Source of the DNA: Firmicutes bacterium UBA2058
GTDB lineage: Bacteria > Bacillota > Clostridia > Tissierellales > Sedimentibacteraceae
Assembly: GCA_002332905.1 (NCBI GenBank)
Contig: DDAM01000040.1
Span: 88,088-152,087 of the forward strand
Reading direction: 5' to 3'
DNA length: 64,000 nucleotides
Shown: one piece after another, positions 54,826 through 63,939 of the stretch
Position numbering within the stretch: the stretch's first letter is position 1
Layout: each line of letters starts with the position of its first letter
Position numbers and translations under genes: made by a program
Notes under the pieces: model-generated
Seen by the model: only the letters and a program-made list of their open reading frames with translations
What the model was told of the DNA's origin: nothing
Database searches by the model: none

Positions 54826-55782
54826 TTATTTCACTGTATGAGTTTCTAAATAATTAAACCACTTTTCATAATATGTCGAATTAAAATGTATTCCATCAGT
54901 ACCAGCATCTTCTGGTAAATTTCCTTCTTCATCAGCTAAAGCTTCCTTTGAATCTATAAAATACACCTCTTTTTCCTTGGTCATGTTCAATATAAGATTA
55001 TTGTAATTATCAATATTTTTATTATTATAAATTTTATCCTTGTTTGATTTTTCTTTTGAAACTGGCATTATGGCATTAACATAAATCTTAGCATCAGGCT
55101 GTAATTTTTTTATTTCATCAATTACTTTACCATATTGTTCAATAAATAAATAATCAAAAGCCCAACCTAATTCATTGGCACCTAACATTATATACACTTT
55201 TCCAAACTGTTCCTTTGACAATGCATCCATAATAGTTATTCTAGTACCATCTTTTGTTTTAATTACTTCTTTTTTAAAAATTGTATCTACCATTATACCC
55301 TTGCCAGCAAAGATTGTAGCATTTTTCATGGAGCTATAAATAGAAATACCCTCTATCTGTGAATTACCAATAAATACAGCATCATCAAAATAATCATCTG
55401 AAACTGCTTCACTCTCAGGGACTTTCTCTCCATATACGAAGTTTTTTTTGTCATCAGTATTTGTGTCATCTGTATCAATTTCAGTATTTTTTTCTTCATC
55501 GCTTGTATTATCACTATTTAAATTTGAATCATTTTCTATCTCTTCATTATTATTGTTGTCAATATTGTTATTTTTATCATTTATATCTTCTATACTTGTA
55601 TTATTTTCAGTATCTACTATAATACTATCGTTATTAGTTTTTTGCGACTTAGCATATATTGAATGTATAATAAACGCTAATAAAACAATAATCATAATAA
55701 ATACGAAAATTACTGATAATAGCCTTTTCTTATTAGCTCTTTTAATGTCTTTTCTATAATTTACTTTATATTTTTTCTGCAC
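54826..55782 (-). CDS. Membrane-anchored SGNH hydrolase
   Basis: The 318-residue protein has a basic start and anchor helix (about 22-44), an Asp/Asn/Glu/Thr-rich linker (about 50-115), and a GDSL/SGNH domain with DAVFIGNSQIEGI (Ser-like position altered to GNSQ), VYIMLGANELGW (block III) and TDGIHFNSTYYEKW (Asp and His). It may remove or move acyl groups on wall polymers. No MBOAT acyltransferase is in the window. The start is GTG 55782, with AAAGGAG ten bases ahead. Confidence 0.78.
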   Translation of the reverse strand: MQKKYKVNYRKDIKRANKKRLLSVIFVFIMIIVLLAFIIHSIYAKSQKTNNDSIIVDTENNTSIEDINDKNNNIDNNNNEEIENDSNLNSDNTSDEEKNTEIDTDDTNTDDKKNFVYGEKVPESEAVSDDYFDDAVFIGNSQIEGISIYSSMKNATIFAGKGIMVDTIFKKEVIKTKDGTRITIMDALSKEQFGKVYIMLGANELGWAFDYLFIEQYGKVIDEIKKLQPDAKIYVNAIMPVSKEKSNKDKIYNNKNIDNYNNLILNMTKEKEVYFIDSKEALADEEGNLPEDAGTDGIHFNSTYYEKWFNYLETHTVK

Positions 55783-55798
55783 CTAAATTATGCTCCTT

Positions 55799-56587
55799 TT
55801 AATTTAATTCTTCTAACAGCAAGTCTATCCTATCGTTTAATTTTTTCAATTCATCTATATTACCGCTTTTCTTTGCATGATAAAAATCCTTACGCAATAA
55901 GTCCACATTCTTGTAATTACTATTTAAATATAACATGTGTATTTTATATAATATTTTTTCAGTAAGTGCTGATTCAGCCATAAATAACTTTTGTGAATCA
56001 ACTATCTCATCCTTTATTTGGGACATTTCCATGTCTAAATGATAAGCCGCATCAGCAGCATTTTTCAATCTCTCTATTATATGCTCTGGTATATTTTCAT
56101 CAAACTTATAATTTATCGAATGCTCTATAGTTGCCCAGAAATTCATTGCCAGAGTTCTTATTTGTATCTCTGCTAAAATTTCATTTTCTCCAACGGAAGT
56201 ATAAACCCAATATTTTATTATTATATGATAGCTTCTGTATCCACTATCTTTTATATTTTTAGTATAATCACGTTCCTCAACTATTTCAAGATCCTTGCCA
56301 TTTCTACATCTTATTAATTCAACAACAGTAGAAATATCATCTACAAGCTGACACATTATTCTAATTCCTGCTATATCCTCTAATTCTGCCGCTTGATCAA
56401 TAGTTAACCCCCGTCTATCTAGCTTTTCAATAATACTAGATATTTTTTTCACTCTTCCTGTTACAAATTCAATAGGAGAATATTCTTCAATTTCTTTATA
56501 TGACTTTCGTATACTCTTAAATTTTACTTTTAGTTCTTCTACTGCTTGGTTATATGGAAGTAAAAATTTATCCCAATTATTTATCAC
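55799..56587 (-). CDS. Small alarmone synthetase (GTP pyrophosphokinase family)
   Basis: About 262 residues contain SPIEFVTGRVKKISSIIEKL, LEDIAGIRIMCQL, GYRSYHIIIKYW and AEIQIRTLAMNFWATIEHS, the RelA/SpoT synthetase motifs, without hydrolase or regulatory domains, as in RelQ/RelP. It makes (p)ppGpp from ATP and GDP/GTP under stress. I chose GTG 56587 because GGAAGG stands seven bases ahead; ATG 56602 lies within that site and has none of its own. The RelQ class is suggested, not proven. Confidence 0.9.
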   Translation of the reverse strand: MINNWDKFLLPYNQAVEELKVKFKSIRKSYKEIEEYSPIEFVTGRVKKISSIIEKLDRRGLTIDQAAELEDIAGIRIMCQLVDDISTVVELIRCRNGKDLEIVEERDYTKNIKDSGYRSYHIIIKYWVYTSVGENEILAEIQIRTLAMNFWATIEHSINYKFDENIPEHIIERLKNAADAAYHLDMEMSQIKDEIVDSQKLFMAESALTEKILYKIHMLYLNSNYKNVDLLRKDFYHAKKSGNIDELKKLNDRIDLLLEELN

Positions 56588-56685
56588 ATTATCACCTTCC
56601 ATTCTACAGACTAATTAAATTATGTGACATTACCTTACATAACAATTTTAATAGTTTATCTAAAAAAAATCAATCTATTTTATTA

Positions 56686-56714
56686 TTGAAAACAATTACA
56701 TTTTGTTGTATAAT
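56686..56714 (+). promoter_or_regulatory. Sigma-A promoter of pncB
   Basis: TTGAAA (56686-56691), a 17-bp spacer and TATAAT (56709-56714) lead to the pncB start about 46 bases on. Confidence 0.8.
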
Positions 56715-56760
56715 CCATATAATGTTAGCTTAACGACAATAAAATATATTGGAGATATTT

Positions 56761-58221
56761 ATGTGTACTATTGATGTGAGAAACGAAAGAAACCTTTCCA
56801 TGTTGATGGATTTTTATGAATTAACTATGTCTAATGGATATTTTCAAGAAGGCTTGAAAGATAATATTGTTTATTTCGATGTGTTCTATAGAAAAAATCC
56901 TGATGGTGGTGGATTTGCAATCGCCGCTGGTCTTGAACAAATAGTTGATTATATAAAAAATTTAAGGTTTACCAAAGAAAATATTGATTTTTTAAGAAAT
57001 AAAAAAATATTTTCAGAAGAATTTTTAAATTATCTTTTAAATTTTAAGTTTACAGGTAGCATATACGCCATCCCTGAAGGAACTCCTGTATTCCCAAATG
57101 AACCTATACTTACTGTAAAAGCAAAGGCTATTGAAGCTCAGCTTTTGGAAACTATGATTCTTGTAACAATAAATCATCAAAGCTTAATTGCAACTAAAGC
57201 CAATAGAGTAGTAAGAGCTGCAAAAGGTAGAGATGTTTTAGAATTTGGTGCAAGAAGATGCCAAGGTTATGATGGAGCTATATATGGAGCAAGAGCTGCA
57301 TATATAGGTGGCGTTTGTGGATCTGCTACTACAATCGCTGATGAAATTTTTGGAGTACCTGCAATAGGAACTATGGCACATTCATGGGTTCAGCTTTTTG
57401 GTGATGAATATAAAGCATTTGAAACCTATGCTCGAACATATCCTGATAGTTGTGTTTTGCTTGTAGATACCTATAATATACTAAGAAGCGGACTACCTAA
57501 TGCTATTAAAGTTGCTAAAGAGGTATTAGAGCCTATGGGTAAAAGACTTAAAGGTATAAGACTTGATAGTGGAGACATGTCATATTTATCAAAAAAATGT
57601 CGTCAAATGCTAGATGCAGCAGGACTTAATGATTGTAAAATAACTGTATCAAATAGCCTTGATGAATATATTATAACAGAGCTTTTAAATCAAGGAGCCG
57701 AAATAAACTCTTTTGGAGTTGGTGAAAGACTTGTAACAGCCAAATCAGAGCCTGTTTTTGGCGGTGTATATAAGCTTGTAGCAGTTGAAGAAAACGGAGA
57801 TATTGTACCTAGAATTAAAATATCGGAAAATCCTGAGAAAATGACGAATCCTGGCTTTAAGCAAATATGGAGATTATATGATAATACAACTAACGTAGCT
57901 ATAGCTGATGTTATTACTTTATATGATGAAGTAATCGATGACACGAAACCATACACAATTTTTGACCCTGTTCACACATGGAAGAAAAAAAGAGTAACTG
58001 ACTTTGTTGCAAAGAAGCTGCAAATACCTGTATTTGTTGACGGAGAGTGCGTGTATGATTCTCCCTCACTAGAAGACATAAGAAAATACTGTGCTGAACA
58101 GTTGGAAACTTTATGGAATGAAATCAAGAGATTTTCATATCCACATCAATACTATGTGGATTTATCTAAAAATCTATGGGATTGTAAAAATGAATTAATT
58201 GAAAAATATAGTATGAAATAG
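56761..58221 (+). CDS. pncB: Nicotinate phosphoribosyltransferase
   Basis: About 486 residues match NAPRTase: NGYFQEGLKDNIVYFDVFYR, ATKANRVVRAAKGRDVLEFG, GTMAHSWVQLFGDEYKAF (the phospho-His), and IRLDSGDMSYLSKK. It makes nicotinate mononucleotide from nicotinate and PRPP in the NAD salvage pathway. ATG 56761 follows TTGGAGATATTT; a TTG start 12 bases up lies inside that site. ABC-F follows 30 bp downstream on the same strand. Confidence 0.93.
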   Translation: MCTIDVRNERNLSMLMDFYELTMSNGYFQEGLKDNIVYFDVFYRKNPDGGGFAIAAGLEQIVDYIKNLRFTKENIDFLRNKKIFSEEFLNYLLNFKFTGSIYAIPEGTPVFPNEPILTVKAKAIEAQLLETMILVTINHQSLIATKANRVVRAAKGRDVLEFGARRCQGYDGAIYGARAAYIGGVCGSATTIADEIFGVPAIGTMAHSWVQLFGDEYKAFETYARTYPDSCVLLVDTYNILRSGLPNAIKVAKEVLEPMGKRLKGIRLDSGDMSYLSKKCRQMLDAAGLNDCKITVSNSLDEYIITELLNQGAEINSFGVGERLVTAKSEPVFGGVYKLVAVEENGDIVPRIKISENPEKMTNPGFKQIWRLYDNTTNVAIADVITLYDEVIDDTKPYTIFDPVHTWKKKRVTDFVAKKLQIPVFVDGECVYDSPSLEDIRKYCAEQLETLWNEIKRFSYPHQYYVDLSKNLWDCKNELIEKYSMK

Positions 58222-58251
58222 GTTTAATTTTTATTAGAGAGGAATTATATT

Positions 58252-59808
58252 TTGAGCGTATTAAATGTAAAAAATGTTACTCATGGATTCGGTGCTCGTG
58301 CAATTTTAGACAATGTATCTTTTAGATTGTTGAAGGGAGAGCATGTAGCTTTAATTGGAGCTAACGGAGAAGGTAAATCAACATTTTTAAATATTATTAC
58401 AGGTAAGCTTATGCCTGATGAAGGACAAGTTGAATGGTCTAATAGAGTCACTGTAGGATACTTAGATCAACATTCTGTTTTAAAAATTGGTTCAACTATT
58501 AGAGATAATTTAAGATTAGCATTTGATGATTTATTCAAGTTAGAAGAAGAAATGCTAGCCTTATATGACAAAATGGCTGATGCAGCAGATGATGAAGTTA
58601 CTAAAATGATGGAGGATACTGCAGAAATTCAAACTATATTAGATAGTAGCGGATTTTATGTAATAGACTCTAAAATTGAAGAAGTAGCAAACGGTTTAGG
58701 TCTTGGAGATATTGGTCTTGATAAAAAGGTAGATGAACTAAGCGGCGGACAACGTACTAAGGTACTTTTGACTAAGCTGTTACTTCAAAATCCAACAATC
58801 CTATTATTAGACGAACCTACTAACTACCTTGATGCAAATCATATAGAATGGTTAACAAAGTATTTACAAAATTATGAAAATGCGTTTATTTTAATATCAC
58901 ATGATGTTCCATTTATAAACGATGTTTGTAACCTGATTTACCATGTTGAGAACTGCGAATTGACTAGATATGTTGGAAATTACGACGAATTTCAACGTCT
59001 TTATGACTTAAAGAAAAAGCAGCTTGAAAGAGATATAGAAAAACAACAAAAGGAAATTGAGAAACTGGAAGATTTTATAGCTCGTAATAAAGCAAGAGTA
59101 GCAACTAGAGGTATGGCTCAAAGTAGAGCTAAACAACTTGAAAAAATCGATATTATTGAGAAACCTAGAGAAAAACCAAAGCCAACCTTTAGATTTAAAG
59201 AAACTAAAGCACCAAGTAGATTTCTAATTGAAGCCAAGGATTTAGTTATTGGATATGATACCCCTCTTACTAAACCTATGAGCTTCGAGGTCGAAAGAGG
59301 CAAGAAAATTGCTATATGTGGAGTTAATGGGCTTGGAAAATCAACACTTCTAAGAACTTTACTGGGCATTATACCTCCTGTTTCTGGCAAAATTCATAAT
59401 GGTGAAAATGTAGTTACTGGGTACTTTGAGCAGGAAGATTCTAAAGATAATTCTACTATAGCTCTTGATGAAGTATGGAATGCGTATCCATCTCTAACTA
59501 ACCATGAGGTTCGTTTAGAATTAGCTAGATGTGGATTAACTACAGAAAATATAACTAGTATGATGAAGGTTCTATCTGGTGGAGAAAACGCTAAGGTAAG
59601 GCTATGTAAGATATTATTATCTGAGCAGAATTTCTTAGTCCTTGATGAGCCTACTAACCACTTAGATGTGGAAGCTAAGGATGAACTTGAAAAAGCTATT
59701 AGAGAGTTTAAAGGCACGGTACTATTAGTATGCCATGAGCCTTACTTCTATGAAAGTTTTATAACTGATGTATGGAACCTGGAAGATTTCACAACTAAAA
59801 TAGTATAA
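58252..59808 (+). CDS. ABC-F family ATPase
   Basis: The 518-residue protein has two ABC domains: Walker A GANGEGKST near 40, LSGGQRTKVLLTKLLL and LLLDEPTNYLD, then GVNGLGKST, LSGGENAKVRLCKILL and FLVLDEPTNHLD, with a linker of about 60 charged residues (near 255-315). No membrane part occurs. ABC-F proteins bind ribosomes and relieve antibiotic block or control translation. The specific role is unknown. It starts at TTG 58252 with AGAGAGG ahead. Confidence 0.92.
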   Translation: MSVLNVKNVTHGFGARAILDNVSFRLLKGEHVALIGANGEGKSTFLNIITGKLMPDEGQVEWSNRVTVGYLDQHSVLKIGSTIRDNLRLAFDDLFKLEEEMLALYDKMADAADDEVTKMMEDTAEIQTILDSSGFYVIDSKIEEVANGLGLGDIGLDKKVDELSGGQRTKVLLTKLLLQNPTILLLDEPTNYLDANHIEWLTKYLQNYENAFILISHDVPFINDVCNLIYHVENCELTRYVGNYDEFQRLYDLKKKQLERDIEKQQKEIEKLEDFIARNKARVATRGMAQSRAKQLEKIDIIEKPREKPKPTFRFKETKAPSRFLIEAKDLVIGYDTPLTKPMSFEVERGKKIAICGVNGLGKSTLLRTLLGIIPPVSGKIHNGENVVTGYFEQEDSKDNSTIALDEVWNAYPSLTNHEVRLELARCGLTTENITSMMKVLSGGENAKVRLCKILLSEQNFLVLDEPTNHLDVEAKDELEKAIREFKGTVLLVCHEPYFYESFITDVWNLEDFTTKIV

Positions 59809-59871
59809 AGTGTGAAAAAAAGCGTTTCACACTATAAAAATTAGGCAGACTTTAATCTGCTTAATTTTTTT
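59809..59871 (+). terminator. Hairpin and terminator after ABC-F
   Basis: Directly after the stop, AGTGTGAAA (59809-59817) pairs with TTTCACACT (59825-59833), the same hairpin type as in the leader family. Next, AGGCAGA-CTTTAA-TCTGCTT (59843-59862) and a T-run make a normal terminator. No leader-type second stem follows. Confidence 0.8.
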
Positions 59872-59872
59872 G

Positions 59873-59901
59873 TTGGATAATATTAGATAATATTGTATAA
59901 T
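59873..59901 (+). promoter_or_regulatory. Sigma-A-like promoter of the M29 aminopeptidase gene
   Basis: TTGGAT (59873-59878), a 17-bp spacer and TATAAT (59896-59901) lie about 46 bases ahead of the ATG at 59947, after the ABC-F terminator. Confidence 0.75.
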
Positions 59902-59946
59902 ATATATTGTGTGTTTAAGTTTTTTTAAGGAAAGGATGAGGTATTT

Positions 59947-61179
59947 ATGAATTTTAATGAAAAATTAGTACAATACGCAAATTTAGCTGTTAGAACTGGT
60001 GTAAATATTCAAAAGGGCCAAATACTAGTTTTACAATGTCCAGTTGAATATGCAGAATTTGCTCGTATGATTACAGAAAACGCTTACAAGGCAGGAGCGA
60101 AGGATGTTGTAGTTGTATGGAAAGATGAAAAATTATCACGTATACGCTATGATTATGCAGAGTTAGACGTATTTGAAACTATCCCAGAGTGGAGAGCTAA
60201 GTTATTTAATGGTTATGCCAAAGAAGGTGCAGCATTTATGAATGTACTTGCTGAAGACCCTGAAATATTTAAGGGTGTTTCTTCTGATAAGCTATTAGCT
60301 AGTGTTAAGGCTTCTGAAACATGTTTAAAGGAGTATCGTGATTGCTTTGATAAAAGCGAGTTACAGTGGAATCTTATTGCTGTTCCAAATACAGCTTGGG
60401 CAAAAAAAGTTTTTCCTGATTGCTCTGAAGAGGAAGCTATCAATAAGCTTTGGGAAGCTATATTTAAGACAGTACATATTGGTACAGAAGATCCAGTAGA
60501 AATATGGAAAAACCATGGAAAGACTTTAGGTGAAAAATCAACTATATTAAATGAAAAGCAATTTGCTAAATTGCATTATAAGAATTCTATCGGTACTGAT
60601 TTTGTAGTTGGAATGCCAAAAAATCACATATGGGGTGGCGGTGGAGACACTAATACTAAAGGAATCTTCTTCTTCCCTAATATGCCTACTGAGGAGGTAT
60701 TTACAGCTCCAGATTGTAGATATGCAGATGGAAAGGTTGTAAGCTCAATGCCATTAAGCTACCAAGGAACATTGATTACTGATTTTAACGTAACATTTAA
60801 AGACGGACTTATTGTTGACTTTGAAGCTAAAGAGGGCTATGAGGCTTTAGAGAGACTTTTAAATACTGACGAAGGCTCAAGAAGACTTGGAGAAGTTGCT
60901 TTAGTTCCTTATAATTCAGCTATATCAAATATGGGAATATTATTCTATAACACACTATTTGATGAAAATGCTTCTTGTCACTTTGCTTTTGGAAAATGCT
61001 ATCCAAATACTATAAAAGGCGGAGAGTTTTTAAGTAAAGAAGAGCTTAAAAAGATAGGTGGGAATGATTCAATGAACCACGTAGATTTTATGGTAGGAAC
61101 CTCTGATTTAACTATAGTAGGTATAGAAGAAAACGGTGATGAAACAGTTATATTTAAGGATGGTAACTGGGCAATATAA
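59947..61179 (+). CDS. M29-family aminopeptidase
   Basis: The 410-residue protein has the AmpS/PepS pattern: N-terminal Rossmann-like part, then FFPNMPTEEVFTAPD (metal Glu), EGSRRLGEVALVPYNSAIS, CHFAFGKCYPN and DSMNHVDFMVGTSDL, giving the Glu, His and Asp metal set. It cleaves N-terminal residues from peptides in the cytosol. GGAAAGGATGAGGTATTT precedes ATG. It stands alone between terminators. Confidence 0.95.
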   Translation: MNFNEKLVQYANLAVRTGVNIQKGQILVLQCPVEYAEFARMITENAYKAGAKDVVVVWKDEKLSRIRYDYAELDVFETIPEWRAKLFNGYAKEGAAFMNVLAEDPEIFKGVSSDKLLASVKASETCLKEYRDCFDKSELQWNLIAVPNTAWAKKVFPDCSEEEAINKLWEAIFKTVHIGTEDPVEIWKNHGKTLGEKSTILNEKQFAKLHYKNSIGTDFVVGMPKNHIWGGGGDTNTKGIFFFPNMPTEEVFTAPDCRYADGKVVSSMPLSYQGTLITDFNVTFKDGLIVDFEAKEGYEALERLLNTDEGSRRLGEVALVPYNSAISNMGILFYNTLFDENASCHFAFGKCYPNTIKGGEFLSKEELKKIGGNDSMNHVDFMVGTSDLTIVGIEENGDETVIFKDGNWAI

Positions 61180-61238
61180 AAAGTCTCCCTTAAAAGCAGT
61201 TCTTCGTAAGGAAGTTAAACTTAATATTGTATAAGATA

Positions 61239-61274
61239 AGCAGAGTTGACGAAAATCTACTCTGCTTTTTTTTA
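61239..61274 (+). terminator. Terminator after the M29 gene
   Basis: AAGCAGAGTTGA (61239-61250) and TCTACTCTGCTT (61257-61268) pair with one mismatch, followed by a run of Ts. Confidence 0.88.
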
Positions 61275-61304
61275 TTGCAAATGTGTCAATGAATTATATT
61301 ATGA

Positions 61305-62342
61305 TTATTTTGGGAATGTATCACACATCCAGTTATAGAATTTTTCTTTTTCTTCAAATTGCGGATAATGTGCCGAATCTTCAAAGATTACCAATTCACG
61401 AGCAGTCAGTCCTGCTAAATTATTTAGATATTCTTCTGCAGCTTCAGGGGAAGTCATACAATCATATTTTCCCATTACAAAATAAACTGGTATATCAATC
61501 TTCGTGACAATATCAGAAACAGGGTTGTTTAGTGCTTCATTAATTAAAGAATCTTGATATTTAATTAATGCCGTATAAAAACGAATTACATCTAATAAGT
61601 TATATTCGCTACCAAATAAGAATCCTCTTTGATAATCAGCATTTTCATCTATACTTCTAGAGGCAAAACCATATTTGCGCACATATTCCCTTGGGGTAAT
61701 TTTTGTGCCTTGCAAAATTGAGTTTTCCAAACCTTTCAAATATGTGACATCCTCGGTATTTCCTGCTTCTTCTGCTGCTTCAATACACTTTTGTAATCCA
61801 TCTAACTCGCTTTCAATAGTATTTGACATCTGACCTATTCCAACATATGCTCGATACAATTCTGGTTCAAGGGCTGCTGCTATTGTAGCAATATACGTTC
61901 CATATGAATGACCAATTAAAATCACTTGTTCCTTCTGCAAATAGTCCTCTATATACTCTGTTAACGCAATTAAATCATCTACATTGGTAGAGGCAGTAAC
62001 ATCAGAATAATCTGTTCCAAACTTATACGATTTACCGCTTCCTCGTTGATCATAATGGACAATGGTAAAATCCTTCTCTAATAAATTCTGGTATTCTCTA
62101 ACATATGGGATTTCAGAACAACATGGTCCGCCATGAACAAATATAACAACCGGATTGTCTCTGTTTCTCCCACGTATCATAACTTCAAGCAAAGTATCAT
62201 TTATTTTAACTTTTCGTAATTCGCTAATGCTGTTTTTATTAGATATTTTTGGTGTCCATGTGGGAAAACATAGACCAATAATAACGAGTAACAAAAGAAT
62301 TATCCCAAACCACTTTATTATATTAATGATCTTTTTTTTCAT
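61305..62342 (-). CDS. Alpha/beta-fold hydrolase, proline iminopeptidase-like
   Basis: About 345 residues: an N-terminal anchor helix (about 5-22), HGGPCCSEIPYV (oxyanion loop), GHSYGTY with the nucleophile serine near 143, and EDSAHYPQFEEKEKF with the histidine. HGGPG-type proteins include proline iminopeptidases and esterases; the anchor suggests action on the outer face. ATG 62342 follows AAGGATATCTT; an ATG 15 bases up has no site. It ends next to the converging M29 gene. Confidence 0.85.
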   Translation of the reverse strand: MKKKIINIIKWFGIILLLLVIIGLCFPTWTPKISNKNSISELRKVKINDTLLEVMIRGRNRDNPVVIFVHGGPCCSEIPYVREYQNLLEKDFTIVHYDQRGSGKSYKFGTDYSDVTASTNVDDLIALTEYIEDYLQKEQVILIGHSYGTYIATIAAALEPELYRAYVGIGQMSNTIESELDGLQKCIEAAEEAGNTEDVTYLKGLENSILQGTKITPREYVRKYGFASRSIDENADYQRGFLFGSEYNLLDVIRFYTALIKYQDSLINEALNNPVSDIVTKIDIPVYFVMGKYDCMTSPEAAEEYLNNLAGLTARELVIFEDSAHYPQFEEKEKFYNWMCDTFPK

Positions 62343-62368
62343 AAGATATCCTTGCATAATGAGTATTT

Positions 62369-63775
62369 TTATATTCTAATCTTTGTCCACTTTCCAGTTT
62401 TAAATCTCCATGAGTTTATTAAAAGTCTTAGACATTGATCTGTCATGAATGAAAACCATGCTCCTAAAATTCCAAAACCTAACGGATAACAAAATAGCCA
62501 TGTTGTAAGCGGCCTTACTATACCTATACTTATAAGTGAAGAATACGCTACAAATTTTGTATCCCCTGCTCCTCTAAGAGTTCCACCTATAACTACTGAA
62601 ACTGTTTGAACTGGTGACATCATAGCCATTATTATCATAATCTTACCACCAATTTGTATTATTGAGTTGTCATTTGTGAATAATCCAACCAAGAAATATC
62701 TTCCGCTTATAAATAATACAAATAAAATTGCTCCGACAGTAAGTGCAATACGTTGAATTGTTTTACTGTATATTGTGGCTAGATCCGGTCTTTTAGCACC
62801 TAAGTTTTGTCCAACAAGTGCAGATGCTCCTATTCCTAAGCCATCTCCAAAGGTAAAGGAAAGATTTACGATATTCATACATATTTGGTGTGTAGCAAAG
62901 GATATAGTACCTAAAGATGCAACAAGCATTGTGGTAACTAAAAACCCAACTCTCATACAAATTTGCTCTATAAAGGAACTGCTACTAATGCTCATAATGC
63001 TTTTAACTGTTTCCCTATCAAGCTTCCAATCACTATTTAATTTAATGTGTAAGAATCCATCAGCTTTGGTGATTGATCTTAAAGACATTAAAAAAGCAAC
63101 TATATTTCCAAGTAGTGTTGCAACAGCCGCACCAGCAACTCCTAGCTTTGGAAAGCCAAAATGTCCGTTTATTAATAAAAAATTAAATGTTAAGTTAACA
63201 ATGTTTGCCACTATATTTGTACGCATTGATATTTTAGTATTTCCAGAACCACGCTGAGCAGCGTTTATAGTTAAACTGACTGAAGTAAAAAAGTTTCCAA
63301 CAGCTATTATTCTAAAATAAGTTACAGCGTAGTCAATTACATCCGCTTGAGCTCCAGCAAACAACAACAATGGTCTTGCATAAGTAAACCCAAACACTGA
63401 TAAAATAGCTGACATCATTAAGCAAATAACAAGAGCTTGTCTCAGACACCTGTTTGCGCCTTTTCTATCCTTTTCTCCACGCCGTCTTGCAACAATTGCT
63501 GTAACTCCAACATTAAGTGAAAAAATTATAGCCAATAAAATAAATTTAGGCTGATTCGTTATACCTACTGCTGCTATCGCACTAGCACCTAACGAACCTA
63601 CCATCATAGTATCTATTGATGATACCAATCCTACTAGAACTGCCTCTATCGCTGAAGGCCATGCCATATCTATTGCATTTTTATATACTTGTCTCGTATC
63701 TGGCACTTCTCCAATTATATCCTGCTTCTTAATCATATTAGATACAGAATATAATCTCTTAAAAATATTTAACAT
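62369..63775 (-). CDS. MATE-family multidrug/toxin efflux protein
   Basis: About 468 residues form twelve helices with duplicated halves: LVGLVSSIDTMMVGSLGASAIAAVG, VGVTAIVARRRGE in the first and FGDGLGIGASALVGQNLGA in the second, as in NorM/DinF-like proteins. It exports cationic compounds using a Na+ or H+ gradient. ATG 63775 has GGAGGAAAAA ahead; a TTG 24 bases up includes this site. The alpha/beta hydrolase is 26 bp downstream on the same strand. Confidence 0.92.
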   Translation of the reverse strand: MLNIFKRLYSVSNMIKKQDIIGEVPDTRQVYKNAIDMAWPSAIEAVLVGLVSSIDTMMVGSLGASAIAAVGITNQPKFILLAIIFSLNVGVTAIVARRRGEKDRKGANRCLRQALVICLMMSAILSVFGFTYARPLLLFAGAQADVIDYAVTYFRIIAVGNFFTSVSLTINAAQRGSGNTKISMRTNIVANIVNLTFNFLLINGHFGFPKLGVAGAAVATLLGNIVAFLMSLRSITKADGFLHIKLNSDWKLDRETVKSIMSISSSSFIEQICMRVGFLVTTMLVASLGTISFATHQICMNIVNLSFTFGDGLGIGASALVGQNLGAKRPDLATIYSKTIQRIALTVGAILFVLFISGRYFLVGLFTNDNSIIQIGGKIMIIMAMMSPVQTVSVVIGGTLRGAGDTKFVAYSSLISIGIVRPLTTWLFCYPLGFGILGAWFSFMTDQCLRLLINSWRFKTGKWTKIRI

Positions 63776-63849
63776 TTTTTCCTCCAAATTTTGATACAAT
63801 TTTAGTCCAATTTTAATTATACTATATATTTAAGCATAATCCTATATGT

Positions 63850-63918
63850 ATTTTAATAAAAATTCAGCGTCAAAGATTAAATATAGTTTAATATATCTCT
63901 ATTTAATCTTTGACGCTG
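63850..63918 (-). terminator. Long hairpin with T-rich flank on the minus strand
   Basis: CAGCGTCAAAGATTAAATA (63865-63883) pairs perfectly with 63900-63918 across a 16-base loop. On the minus strand the stem runs into GAATTTTTATTAAAA, so it can end a leftward gene entering from the right edge. It is also upstream of the MATE gene. Confidence 0.75.
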
Positions 63919-63939
63919 GGGATAAAGCATTACAACTTT

